A program made the position numbers and the translations under genes. Below are positions 15,592 through 23,478 of a DNA stretch of 64,000 nucleotides, one piece after another. The notes beneath the pieces are model-generated. The model was not told the DNA's origin, searched no databases, and saw nothing but the letters and a program-made list of their open reading frames with translations. The DNA is from Paenibacillus glycanilyticus (GTDB lineage Bacteria > Bacillota > Bacilli > Paenibacillales > Paenibacillaceae). The number at the start of each line of letters is the position of its first letter. Within the stretch, counting starts at the first letter, position 1. The stretch spans positions 1-64,000 of the forward strand of contig NZ_JAMBNP010000009.1 of NCBI RefSeq assembly GCF_023715145.1, given 5' to 3'.

Positions 15592-15619
15592 TTGCAAACT
15601 GCAAGTATTTATGTATAAT
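15592..15619. promoter_or_regulatory. Divergent promoters with MarR operator box, copy 2
   Basis: TTGCAAACTGCAA (15592-15604) is followed by GTAT as in copy 1. For the plus strand TTGCAA (15592) is a -35 with 16 bases to TATAAT (15614-15619). For the minus strand TTGCAG (15604-15599) lies 17 bases from TATAAC. The box thus covers both -35 elements. Confidence 0.7.
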
Positions 15620-15656
15620 CGTTCTTAAAAATACCAAAAGCAGGAGGAGTCTTGGA

Positions 15657-16778
15657 ATGTTGGATGTCATTATTATTGGGGCTGGACCGTATGGAATATC
15701 GATAGCCGCACATGCTGTCGCGAAGAAACTAAGCTACAAACTGTTTGGATATCCCATGGATTTTTGGACAAATCAGATGCCACAAAACATGTACATTCGA
15801 ACACCGCATGATCTGGTCAGCTTTTCCTATCCTGAGGGGAACTACACCATTCAACAATTTGCAGAAGAAACACGAACCATACTCGAATCTCCCTTGCCAC
15901 GAACAGTGTTTGTACGCTATGCCTTTTGGTTTGCTGAAAGAGCTGGAATCCAGTTCACTACAGAGCTTGTTCGTAACTTAAGCCACAATGGCCAGTATTA
16001 TACGATTACGGCAGAGTCAGGTGATAAGGTGGAGGCTAAAAATGTGGTTATAGCTACAGGGGTTAAAGATTTTCAATATATACCGTCCCTATACTCTGAT
16101 CTGCCTCGGTCACATGTATCCCATACTTTAGGTATTACCAGTTTTGATAAGTTTCGCGGAAAAGATGTTATCGTTGTTGGGAGCGGACAGAGTGCTTGGG
16201 AGGCAGCAGCTTTGTTACACCAGGCTCGGTCAAAGGTTAAGCTGCTGTATCGAAAGAAGAAGCACGTATACGGCGGAAGTAGAGTAGCCGAATTGATCTT
16301 AATAAAGACAGGAGATATTTTTTACAAGCTCCCTCGCCCCTTAAAAAAGCTGTTACGGACTGCGGGTTCAGTAACCGTACCTATCGCACACTTTTTAAAA
16401 CCATTAGTTGAAGAGAAAGTGCCTAGGTTTGCAAATAGAACGATAAATCAGGTTAGCGTAGTGAATAACAAAGTACAACTGAAATTAACTAATGGTGAAG
16501 AAATATATGCTGATTACGTTATCGTTGCATCCGGGTTCAAAATCCATTTAGATAAGTTGACTTTTGTTGAAGATCTTCTAAAAAACCAAATTGTTAGAGA
16601 AGAAGAGAGTGCAGCATTTCCAAAGCTAAATCAGAACTTTGAAAGCAATCTTAAGGGGCTGTTCTTCGCAGGGCCGTTATCAGCGCATAGTCATGGTCCT
16701 ACATTTCGATTTATACTTGGATTAGACAAAGCTTCAAAAACAATTATCCGCTCGATAACAACACAGGAGGAGAGCTAA
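15657..16778 (+). CDS. FAD-dependent oxidoreductase in arsenic island
   Basis: A 373-residue two-dinucleotide-binding-domain flavoprotein. The FAD motif is VIIIGAGPYGISIAAHA at the start, the NADPH motif is DVIVVGSGQSAWEAAALL (about residues 169-186), and YVIVASGF plus GLFFAGPLSAHSHGPTFRF close the fold. It is shorter than the minus-strand flavoprotein and has no Cys-rich tail. AGGAGG lies 9 bases before ATG 15657. The stop overlaps the arsN1 start (TAATG), so the two are coupled. Similar to lysine/ornithine monooxygenase-like proteins; a role in oxidising arsenicals is inferred only from context. Confidence 0.75.
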   Translation: MLDVIIIGAGPYGISIAAHAVAKKLSYKLFGYPMDFWTNQMPQNMYIRTPHDLVSFSYPEGNYTIQQFAEETRTILESPLPRTVFVRYAFWFAERAGIQFTTELVRNLSHNGQYYTITAESGDKVEAKNVVIATGVKDFQYIPSLYSDLPRSHVSHTLGITSFDKFRGKDVIVVGSGQSAWEAAALLHQARSKVKLLYRKKKHVYGGSRVAELILIKTGDIFYKLPRPLKKLLRTAGSVTVPIAHFLKPLVEEKVPRFANRTINQVSVVNNKVQLKLTNGEEIYADYVIVASGFKIHLDKLTFVEDLLKNQIVREEESAAFPKLNQNFESNLKGLFFAGPLSAHSHGPTFRFILGLDKASKTIIRSITTQEES

Positions 16779-17278
16779 TGCCAGACATACTCGTGAGACA
16801 TGCAACTTCAATGGATTTAAAAGATGCATTATCCATATATAATCAAGGAATTGAAGATCGTATAGCTACGCTTGAAGTTGAACCAAAAGATATGGACTAT
16901 ATGGAAAGTTGGTACAGCGGGCACAGTGAGCGATACTCAGTTCTTGTTGCAGTTAAAGGTGATGTCATCGTAGGCTGGGCGTCCTTAAACAAGTATTCTT
17001 CACGATCCGCGTATGACGGAGTGGCTGATTTGTCGATCTACATTGAAAGAGATCACCGAGGCCAGGGGATTGGAAGTATTTTGCTTGCTGCACTTGAAGT
17101 CGCTGCCGTGCAGAATGGTTTTTATAAGATTGTTCTTTATACTTTTCCATTCAATGGATTAGGCCAGGGATTATATCGTAAACATGGATACCGTGAAGTT
17201 GGCCTCTTTACTAAACAGGGGATTATAGACAGCAAATTTGTCGATGTTATGGCTATGGAAAAGTTATTAGGAATATAA
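16778..17278 (+). CDS. arsN1: GNAT acetyltransferase, ArsN1-like (arsinothricin resistance)
   Basis: A 166-residue GNAT-family enzyme. The acetyl-CoA loop is RDHRGQGIGS (about residues 91-100), and the N-terminal IYNQGIEDRIATLE matches the PAT/ArsN1 branch, which N-acetylates phosphinothricin- and arsinothricin-like amino acids. ArsN1 detoxifies the arsenic antibiotic arsinothricin by acetylating its amino group. The gene overlaps the preceding flavoprotein stop by one base and is closed by a terminator at 17301. The arsenic neighbourhood favours ArsN1 over a plain phosphinothricin acetyltransferase, but the two cannot be separated by eye with certainty. Confidence 0.8.
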   Translation: MPDILVRHATSMDLKDALSIYNQGIEDRIATLEVEPKDMDYMESWYSGHSERYSVLVAVKGDVIVGWASLNKYSSRSAYDGVADLSIYIERDHRGQGIGSILLAALEVAAVQNGFYKIVLYTFPFNGLGQGLYRKHGYREVGLFTKQGIIDSKFVDVMAMEKLLGI

Positions 17279-17300
17279 ACAAACTGAATCGAAGTAACTA

Positions 17301-17330
17301 AAGCCGTGATCATTTGATTACGGCTTTTTA
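17301..17330 (+). terminator. Terminator after arsN1
   Basis: AAGCCGTGAT pairs with ATTACGGCTT (17301-17326), followed by TTTT. Confidence 0.8.
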
Positions 17331-17420
17331 ATACAGTATCAGCAGCAACCCGTACCTGTCTGTCTGAATTTCAGCTTTCAATTTATAATTTATATTTCCA
17401 TAAGCAAGCACATGGACCAA

Positions 17421-18128
17421 TTAATCGTTTCTCTGTGCATCCTTAACTTTATTTAACTTGATAGAACTTAATGTTGAGTTCTCCGGAATCAAATGAAGTT
17501 TAGACTTTGATACACCGATTTGCTGGGAAGCATAAATACCTGTATGCCCTGAGAACATGTAGCTGATGATACATGCCATAAACATATATAGCGCGCCTTC
17601 AGCTCCAAAGAGCTCAACCCCCATAATAAAGCAAGCAATTGGGGTATTTGTTGCGCCGCTGAAAACGGCAATAAAACCTAAGCCAGCTAAAAAAGGTGCT
17701 GAAATATGCAATACGCCGGCAAGAGAATTTCCTAGCGTACCTCCAATTACAAAGAGGGGGGTCACTTCTCCACCTTGATAGCCGGCCCCAAGAGTCACAG
17801 CTGTTAATATGGTTTTCCAGAGGAAAGCTAATGGAGAAACCGGGTGTTCAAATGACTCCTGCAGGAGTGGAACGCTCAATCCAAGATAGTCTCTCGTGCC
17901 CAATATATAGACGAGTAAGATAACGATAACCCCGCCAATGAAAGTCTTAATTACAGGGTTTTTAAAAACGTTGGCAAACATTTTTCTCAACCAGTGGGTT
18001 AGTTCGCTAAACATAATGCTTGCTAATCCAAATAGAACGGAAGCGATGACCACCTTTAATACAATCATTACTGTAAGGCTTGGTATCTCGCCGATCTGGT
18101 AATGGATCGTAATATAATCTAGCTCCTA
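17421..18128 (-). pseudogene. ClC-type chloride channel, C-terminal half only
   Basis: The frame encodes the C-terminal half of a ClC channel/antiporter: several membrane helices, the ion-path motif GAGYQGGEVTPLFVIGGTLG, and FIAVFSGATNTPIAC. Full ClC proteins have about 400-450 residues; about 235 are seen. Family-like residues extend upstream of the first ATG (18068) to about 18128 (HYQIGEIPSLTV), where an in-frame TAG cuts them off. The N-terminal half, with the first Ser-containing selectivity motif, is missing. So this is a truncated gene, not a short natural one. It follows the arsenic island on the other strand. Confidence 0.8.
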
Positions 18129-18569
18129 CTACCTGAAACAGCGAACATCGCGTTCAAAGAAATCCCGCCTTTTAGAAAATAGTATTATACTATTATCGAT
18201 GCATCTCGTTAAGCTATCAGTCAAGGCAATTTGTCAATGGATACTTTAACCTTTAACCACAAGCATATTGAGTCAACATTTTTTATTAAAAGGTTGAGAA
18301 AATACTGCTATACTTGAATTTAAACAAGACAAATAGCTAGGCTGCTGTTTATCTGCTTCTTCCTCAAGGCTCTTTAAGAAGAAGAGTGGAAAGCCTCCAG
18401 TCCCATATAGACCGACGCATTGTGTGCTGCTCAAAATCTTCTTTGTAGAACCATTCATACGAGGTCTCTGCATTCAGCTGAAACTGCAATCTCAAGCTGT
18501 TTTGGATCAGGTTTTTCCTGAATTCAAAACACCCACCGTCATTTTAGAAGAAGAGTGAGAGTGGTAAAT
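18129..18569. other. Gap of about 440 bases, possible gene debris
   Basis: No intact gene is visible. On the minus strand around 18330-18500 a frame reads LNAETSYEWFYKEDFEQ and continues with WDWRL, which has natural protein composition but no family I recognise. It may be a relic of a lost gene. The -10/-35 signals for the regulator starting at 18570 were not clear. Confidence 0.35.
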
Positions 18570-19154
18570 ATGAACAATATTTTATTTAACTATATGTCGA
18601 GATTGACCTCCCTAAGTGAAGAAGAACAGCAAATGATCGTAAACGAGATACCTATAGAAGAATATAAGAAGGGAACCGTCCTCCTTAGACAAGGAGAGGT
18701 TCCCACGAAATGTTATTTCGTTCTGAATGGATGCATCAGGCAGTACTCGATCGATGAAGAGGGAAATGAGGTTACCTCGAACTTTTATACCGAAGAGCAA
18801 GCCATCGCGTTTTTTATTCACCATAAGCTAGACAAGTCATCTGACTACGCCATCGCGTGCGTTGAAGATTCTGTGTTGGTCGTTGGCGACCTGGATGCGG
18901 AAAAGGACATGTATACCAAATACACGCAGTTGGAGTCGATGACTCGCAAGATGATTGAAGAAAACTTTGGTCATGTACAGGCGGAATTCGCTGCTTTTAT
19001 CGCTTCTTCGCCTGAAGAACGCTTTAAGGCCCTGCTAATGAACCGACCTTCTTTAATCGACCGGGTTCCTCAACATCAATTGGCGAGTTTTCTCGGCATT
19101 ACCCCGGAGTCCTTAAGTAGAATAAAGAAGAGAATGAATCGAGAACTTAAATAG
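18570..19154 (+). CDS. Crp/Fnr-family transcriptional regulator
   Basis: A 194-residue protein with an N-terminal cyclic-nucleotide-binding-type beta barrel (VLLRQGEVPTKCYFVLNGCIRQY) and a C-terminal helix-turn-helix (HQLASFLGITPESLSRIKKRM). It has no cluster of cysteines for an iron-sulfur centre, so it is not an Fnr-type oxygen sensor. The ligand is unknown. I prefer ATG 18570 over GTG 18555, although the ribosome binding site is weak. It converges with the DUF4386 gene; such regulator/DUF4386 pairs recur in Bacillales. Confidence 0.8.
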   Translation: MNNILFNYMSRLTSLSEEEQQMIVNEIPIEEYKKGTVLLRQGEVPTKCYFVLNGCIRQYSIDEEGNEVTSNFYTEEQAIAFFIHHKLDKSSDYAIACVEDSVLVVGDLDAEKDMYTKYTQLESMTRKMIEENFGHVQAEFAAFIASSPEERFKALLMNRPSLIDRVPQHQLASFLGITPESLSRIKKRMNRELK

Positions 19155-19175
19155 CTGTACATCAGGTGCATATAT

Positions 19176-19880
19176 CTATTTCCCTCCCCTGAATAGCAAC
19201 CATATTCCAAAGCCTAGTTCTCCCGCTGTCATAGGTACTGTAAAAACCAATTCAAGTATCTTCCTCATTTCCACGTCATCCGCAAAAAATAGCTTACTCA
19301 AGTGAATGAGAATGTAGCCTATCGAAGCTAACAGCAGTAGGATGCCAATCCATCGCGGTACAATGTCTGACCGGAGAGCCAATATGCCCAAAATCAGCAG
19401 ATGTGCGCCAAAGACGATCAAACCAACTGACCAAATGGAATCAAAGGCTCGTAAATGTAACATCACTTGTGCACCAAGTTGATTTGAGGTAAGACTTAAT
19501 AAATATTCGTCCCCGTTTGTAAGCAGCAGCACGAATATTAAATTTATGATCGCTATTCCCAATAGGGAGGAATAAACAAGACGGAACCATGCACCGAGCA
19601 ACGCTAGATTTTTATTTGTTGGCTTTAGGAATACATAGCAAGACCAAGCCACAATAATATCGCATAGTAGAATGATAATCCAGCCCAAGATTTCAGCTTT
19701 GAAAAGATGGTTATACGTAATAATGTGCTGGAGTACGGCGTTTGTATCTCCCTGGCTCAGGATTTTAGCATGCACAAAGCCATATGAAAAAAGTGCGGCA
19801 AGCGTCATGATCATGAGTGCTATACCGGTGGTTAGAGCCGACTTTCGCTGATCGGATTGCTCTCTTCCATGGACAATCAT
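19176..19880 (-). CDS. DUF4386 membrane protein
   Basis: A protein of about 235 residues with six or so membrane helices and short loops, matching the DUF4386 family (LRAFDSIWSVGLIVFGAHLLILG and RWIGILLLLASIGYIL are typical). Function is unknown. I take ATG 19880, seven bases after AGGAGG, rather than the TTG one codon upstream. It converges on the Crp-family gene, 21 bases apart, with no clear terminator between them. Confidence 0.75.
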   Translation of the reverse strand: MIVHGREQSDQRKSALTTGIALMIMTLAALFSYGFVHAKILSQGDTNAVLQHIITYNHLFKAEILGWIIILLCDIIVAWSCYVFLKPTNKNLALLGAWFRLVYSSLLGIAIINLIFVLLLTNGDEYLLSLTSNQLGAQVMLHLRAFDSIWSVGLIVFGAHLLILGILALRSDIVPRWIGILLLLASIGYILIHLSKLFFADDVEMRKILELVFTVPMTAGELGFGIWLLFRGGK

Positions 19881-19980
19881 CAAAGACCCTCCTAGTTATA
19901 CGTGGTGACTCCATTGTAACTGGGAGGGTTTTTAGGTTCATTGACTTAAGTCAATGAACTCGTCTGGAAACAAGTAGAAC

Positions 19981-20340
19981 TTGCTGTGGAGGTCGGTCTT
20001 TCTAACGGAACGGTCCGAGCCCAATATTAGCGTCATGCTTGGACGATCCATGCGTCATATTGTCCGCAGCATGGATACGATCATCACGGTTACCACCACG
20101 CCTATCGCCATGATGCTGCTATTCGTCTATGTATTCGGAGGTGCCATTCAGTCCGGCACGGATAATTACGTGAATTACCTGCTGCCCGGCATCCTTCTTA
20201 TGGCGATTGCCAGCGGCATATCCTATACGGCCTTCCGGTTGTTCACCGATGTACAAAGGGGTATTTCGAGCGGTTTCACACGATGCCGATATCATGCTCC
20301 GCTTTGCTGTGGGGGCATGTGCTGACTTCGCTTGTATCGA
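19981..20340 (+). pseudogene. ABC-2 transporter permease fragment with frameshift
   Basis: The frame encodes the N-terminal part of a daunorubicin-resistance-type ABC-2 permease (RSMRHIVRSMDTIITVTTTP, YVNYLLPGILLMAIASGISY). At 20263-20267 the reading frame slips: adding one T gives RGIFERFHTMPISCSALLWG and HVLTSLVS, as in the family. After about 20340 similarity ends, so about half of the 250-residue protein is missing. No ATPase gene lies upstream and the start codon is not clear. It is a decayed remnant. Confidence 0.8.
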
Positions 20341-20429
20341 TAAAAGAAGGGGATAATTTATGCGAATGCCACTAAAAGCTCCGAGCAGAAACTCATGCCA
20401 GACGGCAGGGGTTTCTTTTTGTTTGGAAA

Positions 20430-20476
20430 AAACAAACCCCTTAGACCGGCATCGGATCCGACGCTTTCTAAGGGGT
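20430..20476 (-). terminator. Terminator of the GbsR-type regulator gene
   Basis: CCCCTTAGA (20437-20445) and TCTAAGGGG (20467-20475) form the stem; on the minus strand a TTTGTTTTTT tail follows. Confidence 0.8.
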
Positions 20477-20486
20477 GATCGAAATA

Positions 20487-21047
20487 CTATTCTTCTTTAG
20501 GGATAAATTCAAAGATTTTGCCCGACTCAAAAGCATCAATTAAACGATGAAGCCAGCGATAATAGTTGAGCGCATCCACGATTTTTTGTTCATCAATAGA
20601 AGTGATTTCCCGCAAGGTGTCGTTATCTGGATCGGATGCCTGCAGCACCCGAATTTCCTTTAATGATCTCTCGAGAGAGGTCATGTTACTCTCTACAGCT
20701 TTCCGCCATTTAATAGAAAAGAAATCAATAAAGTTCTGGTGCCAGTCCGGAACCACCTCGTAAAAGTCTTTCCGCGAGCCTTTTCCCCAAACCTTATCGA
20801 TCATTTTCAAATCCAATAGCGTCCGCATGCCCGTACTCATGGATGTTTTGCTCATCCCCATCTGTTGGCTCATTTGATCCAAGGTGATGGGTTCATTCTG
20901 AAAATACATTTGCCCGTATAGATGACCGATTGATAATGTTATGCCGTATAGATCCATATTTTTTCCGATCGAGTCAATCACGCGCTTGCGCGACGCATCC
21001 AGAGATCGTGACTGCTCGGGCGTTAAACCGCCTAAATTTTCATCCAT
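20487..21047 (-). CDS. GbsR/MarR-family regulator of betaine genes
   Basis: A 186-residue winged-helix protein of the GbsR/OpcR type. The helix-turn-helix region is ITLDQMSQQMGMSKTSMSTGMRTL, and the C-terminal LREITSIDEQKIVDALNYYRWLHRL is characteristic. In B. subtilis, GbsR represses choline-oxidation and choline-uptake genes and OpcR represses opuC. Here it diverges from opuA, so control of glycine-betaine uptake is likely. The start at ATG 21047 follows AGGAGG by five bases; longer frames start in non-coding DNA. A dyad at 21173-21188 could be its operator. Confidence 0.87.
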   Translation of the reverse strand: MDENLGGLTPEQSRSLDASRKRVIDSIGKNMDLYGITLSIGHLYGQMYFQNEPITLDQMSQQMGMSKTSMSTGMRTLLDLKMIDKVWGKGSRKDFYEVVPDWHQNFIDFFSIKWRKAVESNMTSLERSLKEIRVLQASDPDNDTLREITSIDEQKIVDALNYYRWLHRLIDAFESGKIFEFIPKEE

Positions 21048-21172
21048 AGTTGCCTCCTGGGTCACCTTGTAACACTTCATAGATATTGTAAGCCGATCTG
21101 AAATTAAATGTAAAGCATTCATTTCCATATGCATTTAGGAGGAAATGGGAGGGATCTAGAGTATTCATATCG

Positions 21173-21188
21173 TACAGTTTGAACTGTA
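21173..21188. promoter_or_regulatory. Candidate GbsR-type operator
   Basis: TACAGTT-TG-AACTGTA, a perfect 7-bp dyad between the divergent regulator and opuA genes, upstream of a TTGACT-like -35. Confidence 0.55.
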
Positions 21189-21274
21189 TGTAAATTACGT
21201 ACGGATATTAGTGTTGACTAAAAAAGGGATTTTAACCTAAACTGTCGTCAGTGCATCAAACGGCTCAAGCTTAG

Positions 21275-21425
21275 GAAGCAAAAATTGCTTCGCAATTTTT
21301 AAGCAAATGCTTACGAAGCAAAAATTGCTTCGCAATTTTTTAAGCAAATGCTTACGAAGCAAAAATTGCTTCGCAATTTTTTAAGCAAATGCTTACGAAG
21401 CAAAAATTGCTTCGCAATTTTTTTA
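21275..21425 (+). repeat. Four tandem 41-bp terminator-like hairpin repeats in the opuA leader
   Basis: Units start at 21275, 21315, 21356 and 21397 with lengths 40, 41, 41 and a partial 29. Each holds AAAAATTGC-TTC-GCAATTTTT followed by a T-run, i.e. an intrinsic-terminator shape, and AAGC-AAAT-GCTT. In units 2-4 the overlapping CGAAGCA/TGCTTCG arms offer a competing 7-bp hairpin. The last unit runs into the opuAA Shine-Dalgarno (AGGAGGG). The copies are nearly identical, so the array is recent or kept uniform. Confidence 0.9.
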
Positions 21426-21436
21426 GGAGGGAAGAA

Positions 21437-22636
21437 ATGTCCATCATCGAAGCCAAACAACTGACCAAAATATTCGGAAACCATCCGGAACAAGCGATGC
21501 AGTTCCTCAAGCAAGGGTGGACGAAGGAGAGAATTCTAAAAGAAACAAGAATGACAGTAGGGGTAAACCAGGCTAGCTTTACAATTGAAGCCGGTCAAAT
21601 CTTCGTCATCATGGGTTTATCCGGAAGCGGAAAATCCACTCTGATCCGCTTGTTGAATCGATTGATTGAACCTACATCTGGTCAGCTCTTGTTTGAAGGG
21701 CGGGATATCGTACAGATGAGTTCTTCAGAATTAAGACAATTCCGGAGAAAGAAAATGGGAATGGTGTTTCAAAAGTTTGCTCTGTTTCCTCACCGGACGG
21801 TTCTTCAAAATGTAGAATACGGTCTCGAGATTCAAGGGATCGAGAAGCAGGCACGCAAACAAATGGCTGAGCAATCGCTCGAGCTGGTGGGCCTCAAAGG
21901 ATGGGAGAGCAGCTATCCGGATCAATTGAGCGGAGGCATGCAGCAGCGTGTTGGATTGGCCAGAGGGCTGGCCAATGACCCGGACATTCTGCTTATGGAC
22001 GAAGCGTTTAGCGCGCTGGATCCTCTGATCCGCAAAGACATGCAAGATGAGCTGTTGCAGCTGCAAGCCAACATGAAGAAGACGATCATCTTTATTACCC
22101 ATGATCTTGACGAAGCGCTTCGCATAGGGGATAAGATCGCGTTAATGAAAGATGGCGTTATCGTTCAGATTGGGACTCCCGACGAAATATTGATTAATCC
22201 GGCTAACCCGTACGTTGAGAAATTTATAGAGGATGTTGATCTTTCCAAGGTGCTGACCGCAGCGCACGTGATGCGCAAGCCTGCAACGATTATGCTCGAA
22301 CGCGGCCCGCGCGTTGCTCTTCAGATTATGAAGGAGCAAGGGGTATCGAGCTTGTATGTAACGGATAAGGGTAAGAAGCTCCTAGGCATCGTTACGGCAG
22401 AGCTGGCTTCCGCCGCACTGAAAGAAGGCTTGTCATTAGGAGATATCCTAATCAAGGACCTGCCGGTCATTTCGGCTTCAACTCCGTTAAATGAATTATT
22501 TGAACCCATGGCTGCCTCTAAAATTCCGCTGGCAGTAACCGATGAAACGAATCGGCTGCTCGGCATCGTCATTCGAGGGGCTGTCTTTGCCGCACTTGCC
22601 GGAAATACCATACCGGAGGCAGGTGGCGTAGGATGA
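21437..22636 (+). CDS. opuAA: Glycine betaine ABC transporter ATP-binding protein
   Basis: A 399-residue ABC ATPase with C-terminal CBS pair. Motifs: Walker A GLSGSGKST (about residues 58-66), signature LSGGMQQRVGLARGLA, Walker B ILLMDEAFSALDPL, H-loop ITHDLDEA. The CBS repeats (from about residue 280) sense ionic strength in OpuA-type transporters. It energises uptake of glycine betaine or proline betaine for osmotic protection. ATG 21437 follows AGGAGGG by six bases; a longer frame would start inside the tandem repeat. The stop overlaps the permease start by four bases. It is first in opuAA-opuAB-opuAC. Confidence 0.95.
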   Translation: MSIIEAKQLTKIFGNHPEQAMQFLKQGWTKERILKETRMTVGVNQASFTIEAGQIFVIMGLSGSGKSTLIRLLNRLIEPTSGQLLFEGRDIVQMSSSELRQFRRKKMGMVFQKFALFPHRTVLQNVEYGLEIQGIEKQARKQMAEQSLELVGLKGWESSYPDQLSGGMQQRVGLARGLANDPDILLMDEAFSALDPLIRKDMQDELLQLQANMKKTIIFITHDLDEALRIGDKIALMKDGVIVQIGTPDEILINPANPYVEKFIEDVDLSKVLTAAHVMRKPATIMLERGPRVALQIMKEQGVSSLYVTDKGKKLLGIVTAELASAALKEGLSLGDILIKDLPVISASTPLNELFEPMAASKIPLAVTDETNRLLGIVIRGAVFAALAGNTIPEAGGVG

Positions 22637-23466
22637 ACATACCAAAGCTTCCAATCGGTAACTGGATTGAAACGCTAGAAAGCTGGTTAGAAAATCATTT
22701 GTCCCCGTTGTTTGACTTCATACGCCTGATTATAGGCTCCATCGTTGATTTTCTCCAAAATGTTCTTCTCTTCAGTCCTTCGATCATTATGGTTCTGATT
22801 ATTACGGCGCTAGCCTGGTTCCTTGGGAAATGGAAGGTTGCCGCATTTGCCTTAATCGGATTATTGCTTATAGATAATCTTGGTTATTGGGAGCATGCCA
22901 TGGAAACGTTGGCGATCGTGCTTACAGCCTCCCTATTATCAATTATTATTGGCGTACCGACAGGTATTTTATGCGCGAGAAGCTCATTATTGCAAGGCAT
23001 TATTACTCCTCTGCTTGATTTGATGCAGACGATGCCTGCCTTCGTCTATTTGCTGCCCGCGGTATCCTTCTTTTCTCTTGGCGTGGTGCCCGGGGTTATC
23101 GCATCCATTATCTTTGCGGTGCCGCCGACGATTCGCCTGACGAACCTCGGGATCCGGCAGGTTCCTTCAGAGCTTGTTGAAGCAGCTGACGCTTTTGGCT
23201 CAACGCCAAATCAGAAGCTGTTCAAGCTGCAGCTTCCCATGGCGCTGCCTACGATGATGGCCGGCATTAATCAGACAATTATGCTGTCGTTGTCCATGGT
23301 TGTTATCTCTTCCATGATTGGGGCGCAAGGTCTGGGGGCAGACGTATACCGTGCGGTTACGCAGACCAAGACAGGTACCGGCTTTGAGGCGGGTATCGCC
23401 ATTGTTGTGTTGGCTATTCTTTTAGACCGGATGTCTAACCAAATCGTGAAAAAAAATAAACGCTAG
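22633..23466 (+). CDS. opuAB: Glycine betaine ABC transporter permease
   Basis: A 277-residue inner-membrane permease with about six or seven helices and the binding-protein-dependent transport EAA-type loop (VEAADAFGSTPNQKLFKLQLP) that contacts the ATPase. QTMPAFVYLLPAVSFFSLG is typical of the ProW/OpuAB family. It starts inside the opuAA stop (ATGA overlap), with the substrate-binding lipoprotein gene 12 bases further on. Confidence 0.95.
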   Translation: MNIPKLPIGNWIETLESWLENHLSPLFDFIRLIIGSIVDFLQNVLLFSPSIIMVLIITALAWFLGKWKVAAFALIGLLLIDNLGYWEHAMETLAIVLTASLLSIIIGVPTGILCARSSLLQGIITPLLDLMQTMPAFVYLLPAVSFFSLGVVPGVIASIIFAVPPTIRLTNLGIRQVPSELVEAADAFGSTPNQKLFKLQLPMALPTMMAGINQTIMLSLSMVVISSMIGAQGLGADVYRAVTQTKTGTGFEAGIAIVVLAILLDRMSNQIVKKNKR

Positions 23467-23478
23467 AGGTGAAGCACG

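Noticed and set aside
18273..18473. 66-codon minus-strand frame upstream of the Crp-family gene
   Set aside because: No ribosome binding site and no family; at most it overlaps the debris noted in that gap.
21275..21425. Tandem repeat considered as a short CRISPR array
   Set aside because: The repeat units are contiguous with no unique spacers, and no cas genes are near; the hairpin plus T-run pattern fits a leader element better.
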